Shown in pieces: positions 5,416 through 12,422 of a DNA stretch of 12,442 bases. The notes under the pieces are model-generated. The model was not told the origin of the DNA. It saw only the letters and a list, made by a program, of their open reading frames with translations, and did not search any database. This stretch comes from CBDVBZ01 sp965372355 (GTDB lineage: Bacteria > Krumholzibacteriota > Krumholzibacteriia > WVZY01). The stretch is from NCBI GenBank assembly GCA_965372355.1, contig CBDVBZ010000113.1:1-12442 (forward strand), written 5' to 3'. A program made the translations under genes and the position numbers. How positions within the stretch are numbered: the stretch's first letter is position 1; each line of letters starts with the position of its first letter.

Positions 5416-8400
5416 CATTCTCATATTGTGTCTGGTTGCACTCGTTTCGGCCTCGCTGACCCCATCTGTTCTTGCGAAAAGGGTGAGGTCCGAGTCACCT
5501 CGCATCGCGTCACCCCGTGGTCCCGATACACCGCTGCCGCCCGACCTGGCGGGCCGCACGGCCGGTCCACTCAGATCCGCGGCCGCGGCCGACACATTCG
5601 TCCTCCACTGGGCGGACTTCGAAACCGCGGGCAGTCCCGACCCCATGGGATATACGACTGTGGATCGCACAGCCCAGATCGCCACGTTTTTTCATATCGC
5701 CGACGGCAACGAGCTAGACGGCGGGACCGGTGGCAATTTGCTCCCACTCGGCGGTTCGCAGTCGATGTGGTGCGGTACAGACGCCTCCGCGGCGGCGCCC
5801 TACTGCGGATACGCCACGTTGCCCGGCTACGGAAACGCCTGGGATCAGATCCTCGAGAGCACTGCGATTGCCGGTGACAGTCTGGAGCTCAGCTACAACA
5901 TCTTCTGGGATTCGGAACCCGGTTACGACGGGACGGTCGTGGAATACACATTCGACGGCGGCGAGACGTGGACGTCGTTTCCTGTCGATGATTCGCACTC
6001 GTACCGTTCGGGGCTCTACGACGACACCGGGCCGACACCGTATCTTGCCGAGACGTTCGCCGTGAGCTCGACGGGCGCATCGGATGTGCGGGTTCGGTTT
6101 CGCTTCACCTCCGATGGAGCCTGGTCCGATGAAGATGGAAACTGGCCCACGGACGGTGCACTCATCTTGGATGACATTGCCGTTAGCACATGGAGCGGCG
6201 GGGCGCCGAGGTTCGCGGACACGGAAGACTTCGAGTCGGCGACTCCGGGTGACAACAGCGCCGGCGTCTGGACCGGCACAATACCCCCAGCGTCTGGCAA
6301 CTTTGCGGCGCTCTACCCGGGGGTGACGCTTCTCCAGGAAGATGAATGTAATTTTGTTGGCGGGTTCGTGTGGGGCTTCTTCGATGACCCGTCAAATGCG
6401 AACTACGAATGTCACACACCGGATCCGCGTCCCGATGTGGGCGTGATTCCCTATGGGAACGAAGACGGTATATATATCAATAACGAGATTTGGTCGCCGC
6501 CCTTTGATAACGTCGGAAGCGGTGACGAGTATGTTCTCGAATATCACACTTACCTGGACAACACTCTAAGCGCCCTTGTGCTTTGGCACTCGGGGGTGCG
6601 GTCGTGGACAGATCCCGACGGTGCGGGGCCGCTGCCCCCTTGCCCGGGACAATGGAAGGGAACCAACTTCGTTTACTACTACTGGCCACACCGGGAGTGG
6701 GTACGATTCCGCTCTCAAATAGGTGGACTCATCGACCCAAACGCCGATCAGATTCAGGTCAGCCTGGGTGTGGTCGACATGTGCCCCGTGTGGTGCAACA
6801 TTTACGGTACCGGATCATGTCACAGTCACGCGCCGCTCTTCGACGAAGTCCGGGTGGAACGGATCTCAGCAACTGCCCCGCAATTCACGGTTCGTCACAT
6901 TCACCTCTTTCAGGACAACTTTGCCGAAGACGGCACGCTGACCGGCACCGCACGCGCGGATATGGCGGCTGATATCCTGCCGTCGTGGAGCCCCGGGATC
7001 CTGCCGGGGGATTCCTGCGCCGTGAACATATCACCTATTGGAATCTCGGGTAGCGGTCCTGCTGCGTGGATCTATGCTCGGGTCCACAACGGCAACGATC
7101 CCAAGTCAGGCGCTGGCCTGGGCTCCGCGGATACGCGTCCGGGCAAAACGGGTCCTCGCTGGACGCACACCGGCTCCTGGATGGATGCCAATGGCAGCAC
7201 CTGGGAGATCTTCCAGATGGATACCACGTTCACGTCGCCAGGCTCCCTAGTGTCGGATAGATACTGCGTCGATATGAACGATGCCCTTTTCGTCCCCGGC
7301 GATACGATTCTCTATTTCTTCGCCGCGGATAAGGACGGTACACCGTTTAGCGGCAACGAGAGCTACTGGCACAGGGAGCTCAATGGCCAGGGCGACGACA
7401 ACCTGACGACGAATATCGAAGAGGCAGCGGCGAGCCCGTGTGAGTTCACGATTCTCCCCGCCGGTGGCTACACACGGGGAGGTGACATGCTGTACGTGGA
7501 CGATACGGATGATCGAGGAGGTCCGGCTCAGCTGCTCTTCGACAGCGCCTTCGACCTGATGGCGTTGCGGGAACACGTCGATCGGTTCGACGTCCTCGGG
7601 CCGTCCTCGGCCGTCGGTAACAGCCTGGCGTCTCGTGTGACGAACAACGTCAACCAGATTATCGATATCTACAAGACGATCATCTGGAACTCTGGGAACT
7701 TTTCCACAGCGACGATCGGCGATGGCACCGGCAGCCCGGAAAAGTCGGATGATTTCAGCCTGCTCTATCAATGGCTCGACACGTCGAGCAAGGGACCGGG
7801 TCTGTATGTGTCCGGTGACGGCGTTGCTTCCGAATGGGTCTGGCTAGGCGGTACGGGTGCCTCGCAGCTGCGTTCGGACTACATGGGCTTCGACCTGGCG
7901 GGCAGTGATCATGTGACCTTCGGTGAGGCGATCTCGCCGCTACTGACAGCGACGGGCGCGGATTTCATCCACATGGGCGTGCCGGATCAGCTGATCGCGT
8001 TTGGCGGCTGTCCGTTCATCAACGACTTCGATGTTCTCGAACCGCTCGGGAGCGCCATCACCGAGTTCCCGTATCCAAACAGTGGTTACGGCGCGGTTGT
8101 CAGCCAACAGACCATCAACTCCGCGGGCGAGACAGCGACGGTCGTGCTCTCCGGTTTCAGCTACCACTATATCCGCGAGGCGTTTGTCAGATTTCCGATC
8201 GCGAGGATCGAACATCTGTCGGACATCCTGCACAAGTTCGGCAACATACTTTCGCAGCCAACCGGAGTGGAACCGACAGTCCAGTTCGCCAATGCTCTTG
8301 AGCCCAACTACCCAAATCCATTCAACCCCACAACGACGATCCGTTACAGCATCCAGGAGCGCGCGCACGTATCGCTCAAGGTGTACAACGCGGCGGGGCA

Positions 8401-8566
8401 GTTGATCGTAACGCTGGTCGATGAGGTGCAGTCACCGGAACACGTGAAGCCGGTGACCTGGCAGGGTACGAACAACGCGGGTCAGACGGTCTCCAGCGGG
8501 GTGTATTTCTACAAACTCGTGACAAAGGATTGTGCGAAGACGAGAAAAATGGTTCTTCTAAAATAG
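5408..8566 (+). CDS. Large secreted multidomain protein with C-terminal FlgD-Ig/T9SS-like sorting domain
   Basis: The start at 5408 (AAGGAG 6 nt upstream) gives 1052 residues and a clean signal peptide, MRSILILCLVALVSAS with cleavage after VLA23; the frame is open upstream to 5192 but lacks such features. Residues ~66-262 and ~272-486 look like two jelly-roll (MAM/carbohydrate-binding-like) modules, each closing with a characteristic acidic strand (LILDDIAVS; LFDEVRVE). Residues ~490-685 look Ig-like. Residues ~693-945 (MLYVDDTDDRGG...TIIWNSGNF...GLYVSGDG) look like an alpha/beta domain of the type often described as GATase- or ThuA-like in such proteins; I see no catalytic triad. Residues 965-1052 (EPNYPNPFNPTTTIRYSI...SGVYFYKL) are a typical C-terminal sorting/FlgD-Ig domain. 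Function is unknown; an exported or surface adhesive or degradative role is plausible. Many Cys (at least a dozen) suit an extracellular protein. Confidence 0.88.
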   Translation: MRSILILCLVALVSASLTPSVLAKRVRSESPRIASPRGPDTPLPPDLAGRTAGPLRSAAAADTFVLHWADFETAGSPDPMGYTTVDRTAQIATFFHIADGNELDGGTGGNLLPLGGSQSMWCGTDASAAAPYCGYATLPGYGNAWDQILESTAIAGDSLELSYNIFWDSEPGYDGTVVEYTFDGGETWTSFPVDDSHSYRSGLYDDTGPTPYLAETFAVSSTGASDVRVRFRFTSDGAWSDEDGNWPTDGALILDDIAVSTWSGGAPRFADTEDFESATPGDNSAGVWTGTIPPASGNFAALYPGVTLLQEDECNFVGGFVWGFFDDPSNANYECHTPDPRPDVGVIPYGNEDGIYINNEIWSPPFDNVGSGDEYVLEYHTYLDNTLSALVLWHSGVRSWTDPDGAGPLPPCPGQWKGTNFVYYYWPHREWVRFRSQIGGLIDPNADQIQVSLGVVDMCPVWCNIYGTGSCHSHAPLFDEVRVERISATAPQFTVRHIHLFQDNFAEDGTLTGTARADMAADILPSWSPGILPGDSCAVNISPIGISGSGPAAWIYARVHNGNDPKSGAGLGSADTRPGKTGPRWTHTGSWMDANGSTWEIFQMDTTFTSPGSLVSDRYCVDMNDALFVPGDTILYFFAADKDGTPFSGNESYWHRELNGQGDDNLTTNIEEAAASPCEFTILPAGGYTRGGDMLYVDDTDDRGGPAQLLFDSAFDLMALREHVDRFDVLGPSSAVGNSLASRVTNNVNQIIDIYKTIIWNSGNFSTATIGDGTGSPEKSDDFSLLYQWLDTSSKGPGLYVSGDGVASEWVWLGGTGASQLRSDYMGFDLAGSDHVTFGEAISPLLTATGADFIHMGVPDQLIAFGGCPFINDFDVLEPLGSAITEFPYPNSGYGAVVSQQTINSAGETATVVLSGFSYHYIREAFVRFPIARIEHLSDILHKFGNILSQPTGVEPTVQFANALEPNYPNPFNPTTTIRYSIQERAHVSLKVYNAAGQLIVTLVDEVQSPEHVKPVTWQGTNNAGQTVSSGVYFYKLVTKDCAKTRKMVLLK

Positions 8567-8571
8567 GAACC
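8551..8571 (+). other. Hairpin across the stop codon of the secreted-protein gene
   Basis: GGTTC and GAACC pair, with CTA/TAG pairing inside and a 2-nt bulge, so the TAG stop is in the stem. It may protect the mRNA 3' end together with the terminator 16 nt further on. Confidence 0.25.
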
Positions 8572-8586
8572 ACGCAAAATGAAGAA

Positions 8587-8612
8587 CCCCGTCTGCCAAA
8601 CGGCAGGCGGGG
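8587..8612. terminator. Bidirectional terminator hairpin between convergent genes
   Basis: CCCCGTCTGCC-AAAC-GGCAGGCGGGG forms an 11-bp stem (one G-T pair) with a 4-nt loop. It lies 20 nt after the secreted-protein stop (+) and 36 nt after the methyltransferase stop (-). On the minus strand it is followed by TTCTTCATTTT, the better terminator context; on the plus strand only a short T-run follows. It is nearly identical to the hairpin at 9727-9752. Confidence 0.75.
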
Positions 8613-8648
8613 CTCGGTTTCGCGGGCGTATGCGGGGTGTGCACTCTC

Positions 8649-9602
8649 CTACTTACGAATCAACGAGCGAAGATCTGCCGACCGAGAGTTGGACGGGTGA
8701 AGCCACAACACATCGTCGAAGCCAGAACTCTCGGCCTCTTTCTCGAAGGGAATCAGGTGCAAGCGGTGCTCGAGAAAATGACGATGTACGCTTACGCCAA
8801 ACGGCTCATACCCTAGACCCGTCATGAAATCGAGTATTTCAGCCTTCGTCGTGCCAGCACGAAGCAGGTGACGCTCCAGAAACTCTGTCACGACCAAAGG
8901 ATGCCACGTCTCCAGCGTACGCGTCAGTCCCTGCAACACGTGAAACTCAAAGCCCTCGACATCGATTTTGATAAGATTGACCGGTTTTGTGTCCTGCATG
9001 ATGACGTCGTCCCCTACGAGCACTGGAACCTCAAAGGATTTGAATGCTCTGTGCCCACCCGACGCGTCGATGGGGGCGAGCGTGCCAGCGCCCGAGTGCT
9101 GCGACGGATCCTCGCTGCTCGATGCGAGAGTCAGTGTCATATTACCGGTTGTGTCGGACAAACCCACATTGTGGACGTTAACATGTTCGATACCGTTCAT
9201 TGCCAGGTTGGCCTTCATGTCCGCGACACATTCGGGGTTGGGCTCGAAGCTCTCCACCTTGCCAGTGTCCGTCACGAGGGCAGCGGCACACAGAGTCACC
9301 ATACCCACGTTCGCGCCGACGTCGATGGCCCGATCCCCCGGGCGCAAAGCGTCTTGCAGCAAGAGTTGAATGCCTATCTGGTAGTATCTCCCGAGGAAAT
9401 ATGACGCTCGGTCGGACCAGTTCGACAAGTTCAGCCGCATCCAGTAGCCGTGCCCTTTTCCTTTGATCGTCTTTGCAGGGGCTGATACCCAGCGGTGATC
9501 ATCCTTTGCCCCGCCGGCTCCTGCAATATTGAGGAGATGTCCCCAGCCCGGTAACTCGCGCCGGACGTAGGGCAGCAGCAGAAAAGATAGTCTTGGGTAC
9601 AT
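8649..9602 (-). CDS. FkbM-family SAM-dependent methyltransferase
   Basis: The 317-residue product has the class I methyltransferase fold. SAM-binding motif I is DVGANVG (94-100). The acidic end of strand 2 is SFEPNP (118-123), contacting the SAM ribose. IKIDVEGFE (211-219) is the FkbM-family signature. FkbM-type enzymes methylate hydroxyl groups on polyketides, glycans or other small molecules. The substrate here cannot be inferred, and adjacency to the rRNA operon does not make it an rRNA methyltransferase. No membrane segment is convincing, although residues 1-12 are hydrophobic. The ATG at 9602 has GGAG 10 nt upstream. It lies alone, downstream of the rRNA terminator on the same strand, between two near-identical hairpins. 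Confidence 0.9.
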   Translation of the reverse strand: MYPRLSFLLLPYVRRELPGWGHLLNIAGAGGAKDDHRWVSAPAKTIKGKGHGYWMRLNLSNWSDRASYFLGRYYQIGIQLLLQDALRPGDRAIDVGANVGMVTLCAAALVTDTGKVESFEPNPECVADMKANLAMNGIEHVNVHNVGLSDTTGNMTLTLASSSEDPSQHSGAGTLAPIDASGGHRAFKSFEVPVLVGDDVIMQDTKPVNLIKIDVEGFEFHVLQGLTRTLETWHPLVVTEFLERHLLRAGTTKAEILDFMTGLGYEPFGVSVHRHFLEHRLHLIPFEKEAESSGFDDVLWLHPSNSRSADLRSLIRK

Positions 9603-9651
9603 GAGTCGCTCACTCCACGAGGAATCCCCGAAGTCGACGTTCGGCCAACAT

Positions 9652-9680
9652 CATACCACCCTCGGAACCGAAGCGGTATG
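9652..9680 (-). promoter_or_regulatory. Long inverted repeat upstream of the methyltransferase gene
   Basis: CATACC/GGTATG flank a second stem, CTTCGG/CCGAGG (one G-T pair), with a 2-nt loop. Together they give 12 bp with a small internal loop. It lies 50 nt upstream of the methyltransferase start. On the minus strand the distal arm overlaps a -10-like TATGAT, with no good -35. It could be an operator or an mRNA leader structure. It lacks a T-tract, so it is not a terminator. Confidence 0.35.
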
Positions 9681-9719
9681 ACGTTAAGCGCGTGTCCATC
9701 TTGCCCCACCCACGACAAC

Positions 9720-9752
9720 AAAAAAACCCCGCCTGCCAAACGGCACGCGGGG
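9720..9752 (-). terminator. Rho-independent terminator of the rRNA operon
   Basis: On the minus strand a stem of 10 paired positions with one C-C mismatch (CCCCG..CTGCC / GGCA..CGGGG, loop GTTT) is followed by seven T. It starts 13 nt after the 5S 3' end. This is a classic intrinsic terminator. Confidence 0.9.
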
Positions 9753-9764
9753 CTATTCAATAAT

Positions 9765-9878
<114 letters not shown>

Positions 9879-9920
9879 AATGTCTTTTGCGCTCTTACGG
9901 GCCGCTGATGCAGACGCCGC

Positions 9921-10040
9921 TTCGCGGCGCAGCATAGCGGCCGACGAAGCTGAATCCTTCTTCGCGGCGCAGTATAACGGCCGGGCGAAGCTGGATTGTG
10001 TTGCGCTGCAGCATAACGACCGAACGGTGCTAGGTCATAG
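9921..10040. repeat. Three tandem 40-bp repeats in the 23S-5S spacer
   Basis: Copies begin TTCGCGGCGCAGCATAGCGG (9921), TTCGCGGCGCAGTATAACGG (9961) and TTGCGCTGCAGCATAACGA (10001). The first two are exactly 40 bp and alike over most of their length. The third has one deletion and diverges in its second half. A fourth, degenerate trace (CATAGCAACCGG) may start near 10035. Copies are contiguous, with no spacers. Confidence 0.75.
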
Positions 10041-10073
10041 CAACCGGTCCGAGCGTCGATTAATAGGTGGGCA

Positions 10074-10123
10074 AAGGACAGAGGATTCTCAAAGTTGTTT
10101 TGTGATTTCTCTCTGCAGTCCTT
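10074..10123 (-). other. Stem-loop in the 23S-5S spacer, possible rRNA processing element
   Basis: AAGGA+CAGAG (10074-10083) pairs with CTCTG (10111-10115) and TCCTT (10119-10123), with a 3-nt bulge and a 27-nt loop. Ten base pairs in the precursor between 23S and 5S could be a cleavage site for an endoribonuclease; this is inference. Confidence 0.35.
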
Positions 10124-10331
10124 GTGCCCCCCCTTTTCTTGTGAATCGACAATTTGCAAGGGTAAAAAGAAGAGATACCAACGTCTGTATTAGATGGATT
10201 AAGCCTCACGGCCTATTAGTACAGGTCGGCTGAACATGTTACCATGCTTACACCTCCTGCCTATCAACCTCGTAGTCTACAAGGAGCCTTCAGTTGAGCC
10301 GAAGCTCAAAGGGAGATCTAGTTTTGAGGTT

Positions 10332-10364
<33 letters not shown>

Positions 10365-10411
10365 GTTCCGAACATAGCTACCCAGCCGTGCCATAGGCAT
10401 GACAACTGGTG

Positions 10412-10454
<43 letters not shown>

Positions 10455-10495
10455 CTCCTCTCAAATCTCCTACACCCACGAAGGATAGGGACCGA

Positions 10496-10786
10496 CATTC
10501 TGTTACTTTCCCCCGCAATGCGAGGTACTAACCATCCAACTTGGATGGCGGCTTGCCGCGAGGCAAGCTCTGCATGTCGCCATGCAGTTCGGACTATATC
10601 TTGACTGACTTTCTCGTCAGTCTCTGGCGTATAGTCTCTGAGGATTCCAAAGATCGTAGAAATTTGACCTCTGGTCTTTCCTGCTGATTGCCTGCACCGG
10701 TAGGTTTGTCACGGACTCCACGTCCGTACCTCCGGATACTCAGGGTTTCCAGCATATAGCCAGATTTTAAGACAGCAAGGTCATTT
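10496..10786 (-). ncRNA. Group I intron at 23S position U2604 (291 nt, no ORF)
   Basis: The insertion separates GAGACAGU2604 from U2605CGGUCC. P1 pairs the 5' exon GAGACAGU with the intron guide GCUGUCUU (8 bp, U-G at the splice site). P10 can pair GGUC of the 3' exon with GACC. P3 is CUGGC/GCCAG. P4 is UGCUG/CAGCA with GAAA and CAAU joining segments. The R element is CAGAGACUAUACG (P7 strand 10630-10636) and the S element AAGAUAUAGUCC (10592-10598), a perfect 7-bp P7. P8 is CUGAC/GUCAG. P9-type hairpins follow, one with a GCGA tetraloop (CUGCAUG-GCGA-CAUGCAG). The intron ends in G. All elements for self-splicing are visible. There is no endonuclease ORF, so it is either mobile in trans or immobile. 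Confidence 0.93.
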
Positions 10787-10843
10787 ACTGTCTCACGACG
10801 TTCTAAACCCAGCTCGCGTACCGCTTTAATTGGCGAACAGCCA

Positions 10844-10916
<73 letters not shown>

Positions 10917-10929
10917 GACTCTTGGGGGA

Positions 10930-10964
<35 letters not shown>

Positions 10965-11007
10965 ATGAGCGACGGCCTTTCCATCCAGAACCGCCGGATC
11001 ACTAAGC

Positions 11008-11040
<33 letters not shown>

Positions 11041-11089
11041 GCAGTAAAGCTCCCTTATGCCTTTACACTCTAAGCGTGATTACCGACCA

Positions 11090-11120
<31 letters not shown>

Positions 11121-11121
11121 A

Positions 11122-11156
<35 letters not shown>

Positions 11157-11407
11157 ATAACACTGTCCCTCGCCCGGATTCACGGCACGAGGTTAGAACC
11201 CTTACAAACCAAGGGTGGTATTTCAAGTTTGGCTCCATGAGGACTAGCGTCCCCACTTCAAAGCCTCCCACCTATCCTACACATGACATGCGAAGATCCA
11301 ATATCATGCTACAGTAAAGGTGCACGGGGTCTTTCCGTCCAGTCGCGGGTAAGCGGTATCTTCACCGCTACTGCAATTTCACCGAGTCCCTTGTTGAGAC
11401 AGCGCCC

Positions 11408-11440
<33 letters not shown>

Positions 11441-11744
11441 CACGTTAATCCACGGTTTCCCGTGGCGTAGACTATACGTTCACCTGGTCACAAGCGAGTT
11501 GAGTATCTCGCTGCCGGAGTACTTCCGCCCATCGCTTGCGCGACGAGTACCAGGGCCGGCGTATTATGGAACTCAAAAACTCTGTTCCATCCAGGGATCT
11601 CACCCCTGAGTCGTTACGGGGATCACCACAAGTGATGATCTTACCCTCGGTATTGCCCGCGGCGCCCTGCTGCGCCGGTAGGGTTTCACCGATTTGAGCC
11701 GGTTTGCTAAAACGGGATCGCTCCCGTTTCGGGCAATGTTACTT
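11441..11744 (-). ncRNA. Group I intron at 23S position U1951 (304 nt, no ORF)
   Basis: The insertion separates GUCGGGU1951 from A1952AGUUCC. P1 is UCGGGU/GCCCGA with U-G at the splice site. P2 is AACGGGA-GCGA-UCCCGUU. P3 is CCGGC (11698-11702) / GCCGG (11556-11560). P4 is CGGU/ACCG with GAAA and CAAU joining segments. P9 is CCACGG-GAAA-CCGUGG. The intron ends in G. P7 is less standard than in the other two introns: the best match is AUACG (11560-11564) with CGUAU (11474-11478), and a textbook R element is missing. The first four intron bases (AAGT) also begin the 3' exon, so alignment alone leaves a 4-nt ambiguity, which P1 and the terminal G resolve. Coxiella burnetii has an intron at this same site. 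Confidence 0.87.
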
Positions 11745-11764
11745 ACCCGACAAGGAATTTCGCT

Positions 11765-12387
11765 CGGTTAATCCTCAGTGTTTCCAAAGAGGCCGGACTT
11801 TATCTTAACGAGCCTCGATTCATCTGAGCTGCAATTCGGCGTGCTTCCTCCACGCCCTCCTTCGTCAGATGAACCCCCGCTTCCATCATAAGAAGAATGC
11901 GTCGAAATTTCTGAAAATCGACACGCTTCTTAGTCTTTAGCGGATGCTTTTCGAAAAATGGAATGATGCGCTCGAGCAAGTCTCGCTTGCTCCTCACGCG
12001 GTAAGCCATCCGATCGCCGTGATTGGTTCTAACAACACCACAACCGAAATACTGCTTCAACGCGTGCAAAACCTGCACATCACGCTTGTGCTGTACGACG
12101 GTGAACTCAGGAAGAACCTGATAGCCGCTCTTCATGTCAGTGTGCTTGTTGACCCCAACATGAAAGCAGCCCTCACCATCCACAAAACCTGTTATCCACT
12201 TCCCGTCAAGTCTCATAGGCTTGCTCCGAACGTAAAGTCTCTGAGGGTTCCCGGTACAGACCGGGTCTTCCCTGCGGATTGTCCCCATGCCCGCTGGATT
12301 TTTACTGCCGGCAACGCCGACGAGTACCAGACGGTTTTTGAGGAGTTTCCCGCATATGGTTCGGTTTTACTAAGGCTGCGAATGTTA
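11765..12387 (-). ncRNA. Group I intron at 23S position U1931 carrying a homing endonuclease gene (623 nt)
   Basis: The insertion separates CCUAAGGU1931 from A1932GCGAA. P1 is CUAAGGU/GCCUUAG with U-G at the splice site. P10 can pair GCGAA of the 3' exon with UUCGC. P3 is CCGAAC/GUUCGG. P4 is GCGG/CCGC with GAAA and CAAU joining segments. P6a is CCCGGU/ACCGGG. P7 is GACUUUA (12233-12239) / UAAAGUC (11796-11802). P8 is AGCCU (12217-12221) / AGGCU (11811-11815), and its loop contains the endonuclease gene. The intron ends in G. Site 1931 is known to carry LAGLIDADG-encoding introns in Thermotoga and Simkania. As intron plus endonuclease it should be a mobile element that homes into intron-less 23S alleles. 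Confidence 0.95.
11800..12216 (-). CDS. LAGLIDADG homing endonuclease encoded in the U1931 intron
   Basis: The chosen start, ATG at 12216 with GGAG 7 nt upstream (12224-12227), gives 138 residues. It lies directly after the 5' strand of P8. The frame is open to an ATG at 12288, but that would put P6 and the P7 R strand inside the coding region. There is one LAGLIDADG-like motif, WITGFVDGEGCF (7-18), whose Glu15 is the expected metal-binding catalytic acid. FTVVQHKRDVQVLHALKQYF (38-57) and HPLKTKKRVDFQKF (91-104) are conserved features of this family. A single motif implies action as a homodimer, cutting a pseudo-palindromic site around position 1931. The TAA stop (11802-11800) lies inside the P7 3' strand, so gene and ribozyme overlap. 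No frameshift is seen; the gene looks intact. Confidence 0.92.
   Translation of the reverse strand: MRLDGKWITGFVDGEGCFHVGVNKHTDMKSGYQVLPEFTVVQHKRDVQVLHALKQYFGCGVVRTNHGDRMAYRVRSKRDLLERIIPFFEKHPLKTKKRVDFQKFRRILLMMEAGVHLTKEGVEEARRIAAQMNRGSLR

Positions 12388-12422
<35 letters not shown>

Larger units (their letters stand above)
9879..10194 (-). other. 23S-5S spacer (no tRNA)
   Basis: These 316 nt between the 23S 3' end and 5S contain no cloverleaf. They hold the 40-bp tandem repeats (9921-10040), a stem-loop (10074-10123), a run of seven C (plus strand), and otherwise nothing recognisable. Confidence 0.7.

Noticed and set aside
8649..9602. rRNA methyltransferase, because of the neighbouring rRNA operon
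   Set aside because: The IDVEGFE motif marks the FkbM family, whose known members act on small molecules or glycans. A terminator separates it from the rRNA genes.
9921..10040. CRISPR-like array
   Set aside because: The 40-bp units are contiguous with no spacers and diverge; they are simple tandem repeats.
9879..10194. tRNA gene in the 23S-5S spacer
   Set aside because: No cloverleaf or T-loop GTTCRANNC block was found in the rRNA direction.
12217..12288. Longer endonuclease start at 12288
   Set aside because: It would include the intron P6 and P7 R strand in the coding region. The ATG at 12216 has a better ribosome binding site and starts right after P8.
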